Part shown: in pieces, positions 1 to 8,459 of the stretch
Layout of the letters: every line of letters begins with the position of its first letter
How positions within the stretch are numbered: the stretch's first letter is position 1
Source of the DNA: a virus
Length of the DNA stretch: 39,539 nucleotides
Virus record (IMG/VR): IMGVR_UViG_3300043436_002696
Coordinates: 1-39,539 of that record
Direction: 5' to 3' (one strand)
Made by a program: the position numbers and the translations under genes
Notes under the pieces: model-generated
The model's input: the letters and a program-made list of their open reading frames with translations, nothing else
Told to the model about the DNA's origin: nothing
The model's database searches: none

Positions 1-16
1 TCATAACCTTAAACCA

Positions 17-91
17 TCACTCAATCATCTTATCATCTTGATATGGAAATTGCTGGTCAGAGGATAGCATCCACTTTAAATCGTTTGTCAT
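17..91 (-). CDS. Possible 24-residue peptide (last reading frame on the left edge)
   Basis: A 24-codon reading frame beginning MTNDLKWML and ending in TGA. Its ATG at 91 is preceded by AAAGGATTAAA, a good ribosome binding site about six bases upstream. It lies just downstream of the promoter-like site at 131-159. The peptide has no recognisable domain. It could be a genuine small late protein, a leader peptide for the next gene off the edge, or chance. The RBS is the only positive evidence, and a second start overlapping its stop dies at once (ATG GTT TAA). Confidence 0.3.
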   Translation of the reverse strand: MTNDLKWMLSSDQQFPYQDDKMIE

Positions 92-124
92 TTTAATCCT
101 TTTGTTTATGCCAAAAAATGGCAG

Positions 125-153
125 TACCCCAGTTTATCAAAGTCACTGGGGTA
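125..153. repeat. 9-bp inverted repeat (operator-like or hairpin)
   Basis: TACCCCAGT at 125-133 and its exact complement ACTGGGGTA at 145-153 are separated by 11 bases. Half-site centres are 20 bp apart, about two helical turns, which suits a dimeric repressor. Read as RNA it would be a hairpin, but the nearest U-run (118-113) is about seven bases past the stem and lies inside a second small hairpin (TGCCA-A5-TGGCA, 109-123). It is therefore a poor classical terminator. Confidence 0.5.
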
Positions 154-159
154 TGTCAA
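131..159 (-). promoter_or_regulatory. Candidate sigma-70-type promoter overlapping an inverted repeat
   Basis: On the minus strand TTGACA (159-154) is a perfect -35 hexamer. Exactly 17 bases downstream is TAAACT (136-131), matching four of six -10 positions. The 9-bp inverted repeat at 125-153 sits across the spacer and -10, as an operator would. A transcript would start near 124 and reach the 24-residue frame at 91 and whatever lies off the left edge. The site follows the last tail-region gene by seven bases. Confidence 0.4.
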
Positions 160-165
160 TAGCTT

Positions 166-606
166 TTAGACTGGTTTTCCCTTGCCAATAGCTAGGTAAT
201 TAATTGTAATTGGTGTTGATTTTTTCTTATCAATAGGTGCAAATCTTTTTACTCTAATAGTGCAACCAGATTCGTTAATATTTGTAACCCAAGCCGTTGC
301 ATAAATTTCTTCTGCATTATTTCTAAAGTTAATTGCTGGAATAACTAAAACATCAGAAGAAGCAAAAGGTGTGGAAAAAGTAACAAGAGTCTTATCAATG
401 CTTTCTTTACCTGCAAGATTAACAACTGTTTTTCCAGTTAACATTTGAACATAGGTTGTTGATGCCATATGATCAGCAATCATGTTAATTTTGGATTTTC
501 CAGTTACCGACTTTACATCTTTTGATGTTTGATTAATTTCGGCAACTAAATCATTCAACCAGTTATATGTTAAAGGATTTCCATCACTTAGTTCGCTTAC
601 AGCCAT
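166..606 (-). CDS. Small tail-region protein with an H-type-lectin-like domain
   Basis: This 146-residue protein probably belongs to the tail tip or fibre complex. Residues 1-70 are polar and include a short helical stretch. Residues about 72-142 follow the spacing of the H-type lectin fold: a V-x-F-x-x-P-F opening strand, a middle A-W-V-T-N-I strand followed by S-G-C-T-I, and a closing I-N-Y-L-A-I-G strand. H-type lectins bind sugars and occur in some phage tail proteins, so host-surface glycan binding is a plausible role. The ATG overlaps the stop of the preceding coiled-coil gene (TAATG), implying translational coupling. No signal peptide or membrane segment is visible, so it is not an obvious holin. 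Family assignment rests on pattern memory only. Confidence 0.6.
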   Translation of the reverse strand: MAVSELSDGNPLTYNWLNDLVAEINQTSKDVKSVTGKSKINMIADHMASTTYVQMLTGKTVVNLAGKESIDKTLVTFSTPFASSDVLVIPAINFRNNAEEIYATAWVTNINESGCTIRVKRFAPIDKKKSTPITINYLAIGKGKPV

Positions 607-788
607 TACTTAGATTTTTCCTCTTTGGCTGGAGTTTGAAGAGATGCAATCTCTGCATCTTTTGCTTCAATAGCCTGTTGTGCCTGTGCTTTAAGTACAG
701 CCATTTGTGTTTCATATTGGCTAGTAATTTGACCAATACGATTCTGTAGTTCTTGAACAACTAGTTCAAGGGTCTTATCTTGTGACAT
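606..788 (-). CDS. 60-residue coiled-coil protein
   Basis: A short acidic/basic protein whose residues 5-50 form one continuous helix with heptad-like spacing (leucine, valine, isoleucine and methionine at a/d-like positions, many Gln and Ala). The end is charged (A-K-E-E-K-S-K). It begins at an ATG with a strong AAAGGAG ribosome binding site and has its own extended -10 promoter candidate in the gap before it. It lies between the giant tail fibre and the H-lectin-like gene. Similar miniproteins downstream of fibres can act as fibre trimerisation or assembly helpers, but that is inference. It is too short to assign to a family. Confidence 0.65.
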   Translation of the reverse strand: MSQDKTLELVVQELQNRIGQITSQYETQMAVLKAQAQQAIEAKDAEIASLQTPAKEEKSK

Positions 789-813
789 TATTTCTCCTTT
801 GTGTCTTTTGTAT

Positions 814-822
814 ATTATAGCA
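814..822 (-). promoter_or_regulatory. Extended -10 promoter candidate (TGCTATAAT)
   Basis: TGCTATAAT starts immediately after the TAA stop of the fibre gene. It matches the extended -10 consensus TGnTATAAT perfectly, so no strong -35 is needed. A start about seven bases downstream would give a short leader containing the AAAGGAG ribosome binding site of the coiled-coil gene at 788. It would let the two small genes be expressed independently of the long tail operon. Confidence 0.45.
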
Positions 823-3800
823 TTATGATTCTAATGCTGCAAGCCTATTTTCTAAATCTTCAATCTTTTTAATAGATTCCTGTAAGGCTCCAACTAAATA
901 AGGAAGCATTCTAACTTGCATAATATGCTGATAATCTGGATCTCCGTTTTCATTTATGGCATCCTTTTCCCCCTCAATAGCCTCTGGAATAATTTCCTGT
1001 ACCTCATGAGCAATAAAACCTAGTTGGTTTGTGTTTTCTTTGACAGCTATTTCGTCAAATCTTACTAATCTTAAAGAAGAAATTTTATTTATAAAGTCAT
1101 CATCTGCGGTTCTTATATTTTCTTTAAGTCTGTAATCTGAACCAGCAGCAAAAGATGGGGCAACTGTTGTGCTTAGTGGAACAGAAATGTATCCAGTGTT
1201 TGACATAGTTGCATTAGCAGTTAATGATCTAAGGAACTGTATACCTCTCCATGCACCAGCAACATAACCAGAGGTAGCAAAAATAGAAGAGTTGCTTGCT
1301 GTTCCGTTTCTATGAGCCCAAACCCAGCCAGTGTTATTTATTACAACTCCAGCAGTTAAATCAGCTGCCGTTCCAGATGTTCTATTCCCTACATATAAGG
1401 GTCCTCCAAGCTCTGTGCCACCACCACCTGGTTGAATATACATAACATCTGGAGAACCATCGATTGCTGAAACAGCAGATAATCCAACATCACCTAGTCT
1501 TGTTTTACCCAAAACAATGTTTGGACCAGCAGAACTTCCATATTCTAAACCTACGTCAGATGTGACTGAAGTAAATACATAATTCTCAATGTTACCAGTG
1601 TCCGTGTAAGCTGTTGAGTCTGCAATTAAATATGGAGTGCTTAATGGACCAATAGTTCCAGACTGTAAGCCATATGTTCCATTAGCTATTGATGTATTAT
1701 AATTTGTAACAGTAATTGTTGTTGAGGTTGTAGAGCTTACTACAACGTCCATTGTATTTAATGGAGCCACATCTGCAGATAATCCAGAAATTGTTACTGA
1801 ATCACCAGCAGATATTTGTTCTGGATTTGGATTTACAGTATAAATGATTGTTTTCCTTGGTGCATTTCCTGAGATAGCAACGGAGGTAATAGTTACTGGA
1901 TAAGATAAAGTATAACCAAGTCCTGTAGAATATATTGCATAGCTTCCATCCGATGAACTTGGTCTTGTCTGGTAACTTGTTTCAACTACATTTATTCTAT
2001 TAAAAACCCCTATAGAGTCAAGGGTACTGTCTAATGTAAGCTTTTTTATTCCAGTGTCTAATTGGGTTAGTGTTGATTCAAGTCTGTATGGGTCATTAGA
2101 TGGTATATTAAAACCTCCAATATTTCCACTTGTTGCAGTAATTGCACCAGTAATATTTGCATCAGTTGCAGTAAGATTTCCAAAGTAATCAACTTTAAAT
2201 GGAGCTAATTGTTTTTCTTCTGATCCTGCATATATTGCATAACTTGAAACAGCTGCAGTTCCAGATAAAGTTCCAATACTTAATTTAGATAAAGTAAGTG
2301 TATATGGACCAGAGCCTGAAACCGCAGTAATATATGCTCCTGGAGCAATATTAGTGCCTGTGATTGACATATTTGTAGCTGGAACAAACCCTGTTGTTGT
2401 TAATATTGCAGAGTTAACTGATACTGCAAGCCCTGATGTAAATCCTGCTAAAGCAGTTGCTTTATTTGCTACTGTAAAAGTATTTGTAGCAGCTGCAGTA
2501 ACAGTAAAGGTTCCATTATACGCTGCTGCGTTTGATCCAGAAATTACAACTATATCTCCAGGAATAAAGGAATGTCCTGTTGCGGTATATACAGCAGTTT
2601 TAACTGTTGTAGTTGTTCCAATACCCGTTGTATAAGTTCCAGAAGCTACTGATGCTTGAGCAGTAAAAGTAAATGTTGTTGGAGTTGGAACAGAAAGAAT
2701 ACGCCTATTTCCATTTAACTTAACTTGCTCTGCTCCAACCGCACCAGATATGAAAATATCGTCTCCAGCAACTAAACCATGATTTGTTGCAGAAGTTCCT
2801 GTTGCTGTAGTTGTTCCATCTCCAATATAATTTGTCATTGCTATAGCTGTTTGTGGAGATGAAACTGCTGTTACTGCATTAGTTTTAGAAGAAACAGTTC
2901 CTATTCCAGTTGTAAATGCTGAAATAGGTGCAAATAAACCAACGGTTCCATTACTTAATAGGCTAGAGGTAATATTCCATCCAGACGCTGTTCCACCAAT
3001 ATATCCAGATGTTGCTTTTATTTCTCCAGTAAAGCTTCCAGTAGCAGCAGATAGAGAACCAGCAAATGTTCCAGTAGCAGCAGATAGAGAACCAGCAAAT
3101 GTTCCAGAGGTTGCAGTAATTTTTCCAGTTATATCCGCATTTGATGCCTTTAGATATCCATCATGACCTACAAAAAATGGTGCAGAGCTTCTAGTATTTA
3201 AATTGCTTCCTGCAAAAAATGCTATCTCAGATATTTCTGACTCGGAAAGTCCTGGCTCTCCTAGCCATCTAGCTGGAGCAAATCCCTCATATCTAGTGTC
3301 CCCATCAAAATAAGTGGGAGAATAATAATTGAACACTGACTCAACTACTAATCCATCAACCAGTATTTTCTTTCCAGCAGTACTAAGATCTCCTGATGAA
3401 GTTACTATACGAGGGACGAAAGATGCACGATTACTGGCTGCTGTTACGGAGTGAATTAATCTTATCCATCCATTTGCGTTAGTTATGGTTGTTGCACCGT
3501 TGTTACTTCCCTGAAGAACTAAGTTGCCCAATGAGTCATAGTAGTCTACAGATAGAACCATTCTTGTGTTTTCTCCACCTGATGGAACTTTAACGAATAC
3601 AGCAAAAGTATACTCTTTTGTAAAAGTTAAATTCTGAGTAAATGAAGAAGTTACATTTTTTGTAAGAGCAACCCTATTTCCTGAAACTCCAGAAACTAAT
3701 GTTCCAGACTCTACATACAGTTCCCCAGTTACCTTCATTCCGATCTCTATACCTGTTGAGTCTGTAACCTCTACCCAACCCTCGTCAATAGGTGAGGTTC

Positions 3801-6800
3801 CTGCAGTTGCAAAAACTACAACTGGTGGATTAATGGGGTATCTATTTCCAGATTTTTGATACATAGCAACACCAGATCCAATAGATCCAGACTTAGTAAT
3901 TTCTAATGAATAAGACCCAGAATATGCATCAGTGTTTACTCTTGCTATTGTTGTACCTGCTCCATAAGCGACATACCCAGCTGAACTTATTTCTAATGAT
4001 GGGTTTTGTATAATATTTTTTCTTAGTCCCACAGATTTATTGGATGTAGTTAAGCCAACATTTTTATAAACTCCACCAATCAAGTATCCGTAAGCATCTG
4101 TAGATGATACTGCTTTAGACCCTATCTGCCAACCGCCATAAGCACTAGATCCAATAAATCCTTGCGTTGCATTAATAGTTCCACTGAATGATCCAGATGT
4201 TGCTGTAACTCTTCCAGAAATATCTGCATTTGTTGCAGTAAGGTTTCCTAAATAGTCAATCTTAAATGGTGAAAGTTGTCTTGTTTCGTTTCCTGCATAT
4301 ATTGCATACTCGGAAAGAGTAAAGGTTTGACCAAGATTAGTAAATAAAAATGGCTTAGAAAGAGTTAAGGTATATGTTGGGGATGTTCCAGTAACGGATA
4401 TAATATAAGTTCCTCCAGAAAGAAGGCTATCGTTAATAATTGCCATTCCAACCCTTGGAACAATCGTTGAAGTTCCCGATGTAGTTGAAAAACCAGCAAC
4501 TCTTGGAGTGTTATCTGCCTGAAATGTTCCAGTTCTTACACTTGGAGCATAAAAACCAACACTTGAGTTGCTTAAAAGATCAGACTGAATAAGCCATCCA
4601 GATGTTGTACCGCCAATATATCCTGCAGTTGCATTAATTGTTCCAGTTACTGAAAGATCTGTTCCACTCCAAGTAACATTTTTTGTTGAGTTTCCAAGTT
4701 TAAATTTATCTCCAACAAACCAGTAATTGTTTTCATCTAACTTTAATCCAACACCAGATGGAGCACCTCCAGAAACAGCATTAAAGTATCCGATAGCCAT
4801 TCTATCAGATGCTGCAACAGCAACAATGTCGGTGGTTACATAACCAGAAAGAATACCATTAACCGTAAGCTTTGAAGATGCAGTATCCCAACTAATTCCT
4901 CCATCACCAAGGCTAAAGTCTCCAGTAGTAGCATTTATAAAATCTCCAGTTTTTGACATATATAATCCTGGACTACCAGAACCACCAGGAATAGCCGTTG
5001 GAGACATAATCATTTGATTTGGAGATGTTCCAACAGTTAAAGATGTTGTTGTTAGCCCACCTTCAATAATAACATCTGAAGTAATTTTTACATCTGTTCC
5101 ATCAAAGTATATCTTTTTAGTTCCAGATCCAAGAGAGAATTTTCCATCATCATACCAATAGTTTGTTGAATTTATATATACACCATCATTTGTGCTTTCT
5201 ACATCTTTACCAATTTTCATATTTCCTGCGGTAACAAATCCAGTAAAGTTACCTGCACTTGCATTAATTGTTCCAGTTACCGTTAAATTACCTGTGTCAG
5301 TAAATGTTAATTTGTCTTTAAGACTAAACCTTCCTGAAGCATCCATAAAGAAACCAGTATCAGTTTCTCCATAATTACCTGCACCTGCAAAAATAGCAGA
5401 TGTTTGAGAATCACTAGTTCCAGTAATTGTAATTTCATTTGCTCCATAACCAACAAAAATTGTTCCATCGGACTCTTCTCCTTTTTCTACAGAACCAACA
5501 GGAGAAACTGGTGTAGAAACAACATTTGTAGCAGTTTTACTATAGCTAAAACTTTCTCCAGTTTGAACAGAGCTAATGGTATAGGTTCCATTAAATGTAG
5601 CATCTACACCAGACACAACAACAACGTCTCCAACAGTAAGACTATGGATACTACTTGTTGTAAGAGTAGCAACATTATCAATCAGTTGTTTATTTGATAT
5701 TGAATACCTAAGACTAGGATCTCCAACCCTTAAAATATTTGTAAAGTTTCCAGAGTTAGCATTTATTCTTCCAGTAACAGTAAGTGCTCCAGTATAAGAG
5801 TTATAGCTCATAGAATTGTCATTATCGCCGACCTTAAACTTATAATTTGGATCATATCTTACAATTTCACCAACTCCTGTTGTGTATGTTCCAGCAACTA
5901 CTCTTGGTACAGTTATTGTTGCATAGTCATAGTCGCTACCAGAAACTACTGTTAAGGAGGAAATAATGTATGGTCCATTGATTGGCAAGGCTGCATTTGT
6001 TATTGCACTTAATTCAAGCTCTCCACCTTGAAAAAAGTTTGTAGTGTAAATGTTTTCAAAGTATACATTGGCTGTTGAAACATTTTCGTTAGTTACTACA
6101 TTTGTAAGACTTAACTGTGTTATTTGTTTAATCTCATCAAGAGCATATGAGTCTGCCAACAAGGAAACTGTTATTGGATTTGTTCCTGGAGAAAGTATTT
6201 CTTTTTGATAATAAACGGTAAATGTATCGTTTGTTATTTCTCTTACTTGCAAAACACTGTCTAGCTCTAAGAACTTATCGTCTTCAAATCCAGATATATA
6301 AACTTTATCATTAAGAGATAGTGTGTGTCCAGCCAAAGTAAATGTTGCTTTTCTTAAAATAGATTCTTGTGTACTGTTTGTAACAACTATAGATGAAATA
6401 GGAATACTAGATGAAATCTCATAGCCAAGCAGGTAATTATTTTTATTAAGGAAAATTCCATTATGCTCCGATGTAATTCCTTCAAAAGAAGCAGTTCCAA
6501 AAATATCTTTTCCAATAGTTACAAGAGGATTTCCTTTGTTAGTATCCCCAACGGTTAAAATTCCATCAATTTTTCCAGATGTTGCCTCTATTGCTCCTCT
6601 TACAAATACATTTGAAAATACTGCATTTCCTTGATTTGTTAACATCCACCCATTATTGCCAAGAGATATAGTAGAAAGATCATCTTTTAAAACATAAAAT
6701 ATATGGTTTTCTGAAAATGATCCATTTTCATTTTCTGCTCCATAAACATAAGGTTCTTCTAAATCATTTTCTCCAAGATAATATAAAAAATATGTAAGCT

Positions 6801-7056
6801 CTTCTACATCATTAACAACTATGTTTTCAGTTCTTATATTTGTAATAAAAATAGAATTATCTCCTGATGATGGATCAGTGTCAAATATTGTTTCTCCAAC
6901 AACTAGGTCGGGGGCTTGAACCACTATGTTTTCTCTTGGAATGAAGCCGTCAAAATTTAAAGACGACAACCTACTTGAAATCAAGGATATCGTATCTTCA
7001 CCAGAAGATATTGCTTTAATAACTGTATTTGGCTTTCTTCCATCTAAACTAGCCAT
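823..7056 (-). CDS. Giant tail fibre with C-terminal S74 intramolecular chaperone
   Basis: A 2077-residue host-recognition fibre or tail spike. The C-terminus is a Peptidase_S74 chaperone (residues about 1973-2077). It shows the S-D-Y-R-L-K motif with Ser1973 and Lys1978 as the expected cleavage dyad, then G-F-I-A-H-E-V-Q-E and a final coiled coil. The family trimerises the fibre and then cleaves itself off. The shaft is built of modules separated by about a dozen copies of a G-x-I-x-A-T-S-G-x-F-x-G motif. Between them are several beta repeats of the type H-x-L-x-x-G-D-x-V-x-I-S-G. Residues about 1010-1245 resemble a carbohydrate-binding module (N-P-S-L-E near the start, then a jelly-roll-like stretch). 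Two roughly 300-residue shaft blocks, each with S-G-W and S-x-L-L-S-N and ending with Y-A-I-Y-A-G, look like paralogous duplicates. Start overlaps the previous stop (TAATG); AGAGG lies upstream. Confidence 0.9.
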   Translation of the reverse strand: MASLDGRKPNTVIKAISSGEDTISLISSRLSSLNFDGFIPRENIVVQAPDLVVGETIFDTDPSSGDNSIFITNIRTENIVVNDVEELTYFLYYLGENDLEEPYVYGAENENGSFSENHIFYVLKDDLSTISLGNNGWMLTNQGNAVFSNVFVRGAIEATSGKIDGILTVGDTNKGNPLVTIGKDIFGTASFEGITSEHNGIFLNKNNYLLGYEISSSIPISSIVVTNSTQESILRKATFTLAGHTLSLNDKVYISGFEDDKFLELDSVLQVREITNDTFTVYYQKEILSPGTNPITVSLLADSYALDEIKQITQLSLTNVVTNENVSTANVYFENIYTTNFFQGGELELSAITNAALPINGPYIISSLTVVSGSDYDYATITVPRVVAGTYTTGVGEIVRYDPNYKFKVGDNDNSMSYNSYTGALTVTGRINANSGNFTNILRVGDPSLRYSISNKQLIDNVATLTTSSIHSLTVGDVVVVSGVDATFNGTYTISSVQTGESFSYSKTATNVVSTPVSPVGSVEKGEESDGTIFVGYGANEITITGTSDSQTSAIFAGAGNYGETDTGFFMDASGRFSLKDKLTFTDTGNLTVTGTINASAGNFTGFVTAGNMKIGKDVESTNDGVYINSTNYWYDDGKFSLGSGTKKIYFDGTDVKITSDVIIEGGLTTTSLTVGTSPNQMIMSPTAIPGGSGSPGLYMSKTGDFINATTGDFSLGDGGISWDTASSKLTVNGILSGYVTTDIVAVAASDRMAIGYFNAVSGGAPSGVGLKLDENNYWFVGDKFKLGNSTKNVTWSGTDLSVTGTINATAGYIGGTTSGWLIQSDLLSNSSVGFYAPSVRTGTFQADNTPRVAGFSTTSGTSTIVPRVGMAIINDSLLSGGTYIISVTGTSPTYTLTLSKPFLFTNLGQTFTLSEYAIYAGNETRQLSPFKIDYLGNLTATNADISGRVTATSGSFSGTINATQGFIGSSAYGGWQIGSKAVSSTDAYGYLIGGVYKNVGLTTSNKSVGLRKNIIQNPSLEISSAGYVAYGAGTTIARVNTDAYSGSYSLEITKSGSIGSGVAMYQKSGNRYPINPPVVVFATAGTSPIDEGWVEVTDSTGIEIGMKVTGELYVESGTLVSGVSGNRVALTKNVTSSFTQNLTFTKEYTFAVFVKVPSGGENTRMVLSVDYYDSLGNLVLQGSNNGATTITNANGWIRLIHSVTAASNRASFVPRIVTSSGDLSTAGKKILVDGLVVESVFNYYSPTYFDGDTRYEGFAPARWLGEPGLSESEISEIAFFAGSNLNTRSSAPFFVGHDGYLKASNADITGKITATSGTFAGSLSAATGTFAGSLSAATGSFTGEIKATSGYIGGTASGWNITSSLLSNGTVGLFAPISAFTTGIGTVSSKTNAVTAVSSPQTAIAMTNYIGDGTTTATGTSATNHGLVAGDDIFISGAVGAEQVKLNGNRRILSVPTPTTFTFTAQASVASGTYTTGIGTTTTVKTAVYTATGHSFIPGDIVVISGSNAAAYNGTFTVTAAATNTFTVANKATALAGFTSGLAVSVNSAILTTTGFVPATNMSITGTNIAPGAYITAVSGSGPYTLTLSKLSIGTLSGTAAVSSYAIYAGSEEKQLAPFKVDYFGNLTATDANITGAITATSGNIGGFNIPSNDPYRLESTLTQLDTGIKKLTLDSTLDSIGVFNRINVVETSYQTRPSSSDGSYAIYSTGLGYTLSYPVTITSVAISGNAPRKTIIYTVNPNPEQISAGDSVTISGLSADVAPLNTMDVVVSSTTSTTITVTNYNTSIANGTYGLQSGTIGPLSTPYLIADSTAYTDTGNIENYVFTSVTSDVGLEYGSSAGPNIVLGKTRLGDVGLSAVSAIDGSPDVMYIQPGGGGTELGGPLYVGNRTSGTAADLTAGVVINNTGWVWAHRNGTASNSSIFATSGYVAGAWRGIQFLRSLTANATMSNTGYISVPLSTTVAPSFAAGSDYRLKENIRTADDDFINKISSLRLVRFDEIAVKENTNQLGFIAHEVQEIIPEAIEGEKDAINENGDPDYQHIMQVRMLPYLVGALQESIKKIEDLENRLAALES
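3038..3103 (-). repeat. Exact 33-bp tandem duplication inside the fibre gene
   Basis: Two identical 33-base units (3038-3070 and 3071-3103) encode two consecutive copies of an 11-residue fibre motif of the form F-A-G-S-L-S-A-A-T-G. The identity reaches a little beyond the unit. Exact nucleotide identity, against the diverged motif copies elsewhere in the fibre, marks a recent duplication or slippage event that would lengthen the shaft by one turn. Confidence 0.9.
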
Positions 7057-8459
7057 TATTCAAGTGCCTCTGGTAAAGAAAGGATATCGTCTGCTGTTTT
7101 AGCATTAAGGGGAAGCCATTGACCTGACCACCCTGATGTAGTTTTTGTATATCTTGCTAGTGCAAATCGAACAATAATAGGTCTTTTAAGGTCTGGGAAT
7201 GCTTCTGTATTTCGTTCCACTAGTGAAGAGTCATAAAATAATATTCTCCCAGAAGTTCTATCAAAAGTTTTAGTATTTGGACTTGTTACATCATCTGGAG
7301 CATTTGGAGGTTTGCTTGGACTAAACTTAATTGTTCCAGTTAATGGGGTATTTCCAACTGCAGCAGTAATTTTTCCATAATTTCCAAAATAATAATAATC
7401 ATCTTTTTTTGCGTTATCTGCAATAACAAAATATATATAATCTCTTACAGTATCTTCCCAGATTAATGACTCTAAAACATTTGGATTGTTTACAGAAGAA
7501 GTAATATAGTTATTTTGGCTAAATGTATATTTGCTTGTTACAGTTGGTGCTTTCCACTCAGCAAAAGTTTGGTGTTCAAATATTGGAAAACCACTTGTAT
7601 ATACTTTTCCAGTCTTGTCTCCTTTTTTTGAAAGGTCTTGTAAATTTTTTAACTTTGTATAGGTTTCTCCACTAAAATCATTGGCTTCCTCAAAAACAGT
7701 TTTAAAAAAAATACTTTTAGGTAGACTAACGGCTTCTCCAGCTTTTGATCCAACTGAAATATATACATCGTTGCCAGATGGAGCTTTTCCAATAACAACA
7801 GCACCTTTACCAAAAACATTAAGATTTTTAGCAGTATATACAGTAATTTGAGTTAATCCTGGCACAAAAGATTTTGGTAATTTATCTATTTTAATTATTG
7901 TGTCACCTTTTTTAATAGCTTCTTTTAAGGCTATAGTATCATTAACGGTGCTAGTTGTTGTTTGTCTTTGTGAACTAGAATCAACGTCAGCTAAAGTTAG
8001 AGAAACCTTTAAAGTTTTTCCAACAGCCCTATAATCCGTTCTGTTATTTAAAACAGACAAATATCCCGTAAATCCACTTATTGTGTACCCCATCATTTTG
8101 GGCTCAGATGCCAGCCCTATTGTAAAATCTAAAAGAACATCGTTTGGGGTAGAGTTTAGCTCTCCTTCACTAAAGGATCCACTTTTTATTATATTTAATT
8201 TTACACTTGTAACTTTTATTTCTACTGAACTACCACCTACAAAGCCTCCGTCCTTATATGAATCCTTTTTTTGAACAGCATCTGGCTTTTCTGTTATCTG
8301 AGAAAATGCCGAATAATTTGGAGTATTAATATTATAAAGTTTTGGAACCTGAGTTTGAAAAAATCTTAAAGTATCTACAGTCTTATTTCCCTGTTTAATA
8401 TTAAAAGAAACATTATATATTTCATTTGGCTCTAGATCTAGTTTTTTTAAACTACCCAT
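7056..8459 (-). CDS. Minor tail protein of unknown family
   Basis: A 467-residue protein between the fibre and the other tail-tip genes, overlapping both neighbours by one base (TAATG at each junction), so it is probably translated by coupling and assembled with them. The sequence is beta-rich, with many Ser/Thr/Lys residues and no membrane segment. Residues about 75-150 contain regular hydrophobic strands (I-K-V-T-S-V and L-L-D-F-T-I), and the central part has repeated I-x-V-Y-T and V-Y-I-S strands. I do not recognise a named domain. Position and composition support a structural tail-tip role, possibly the adaptor that anchors the S74 fibre. No catalytic motif is visible. Confidence 0.7.
   Translation of the reverse strand: MGSLKKLDLEPNEIYNVSFNIKQGNKTVDTLRFFQTQVPKLYNINTPNYSAFSQITEKPDAVQKKDSYKDGGFVGGSSVEIKVTSVKLNIIKSGSFSEGELNSTPNDVLLDFTIGLASEPKMMGYTISGFTGYLSVLNNRTDYRAVGKTLKVSLTLADVDSSSQRQTTTSTVNDTIALKEAIKKGDTIIKIDKLPKSFVPGLTQITVYTAKNLNVFGKGAVVIGKAPSGNDVYISVGSKAGEAVSLPKSIFFKTVFEEANDFSGETYTKLKNLQDLSKKGDKTGKVYTSGFPIFEHQTFAEWKAPTVTSKYTFSQNNYITSSVNNPNVLESLIWEDTVRDYIYFVIADNAKKDDYYYFGNYGKITAAVGNTPLTGTIKFSPSKPPNAPDDVTSPNTKTFDRTSGRILFYDSSLVERNTEAFPDLKRPIIVRFALARYTKTTSGWSGQWLPLNAKTADDILSLPEALE

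Noticed and set aside
3000-3110. Short direct repeats considered as CRISPR or phage attachment sequence
   Set aside because: They are two in-frame 33-bp units in fibre coding sequence with no spacers.
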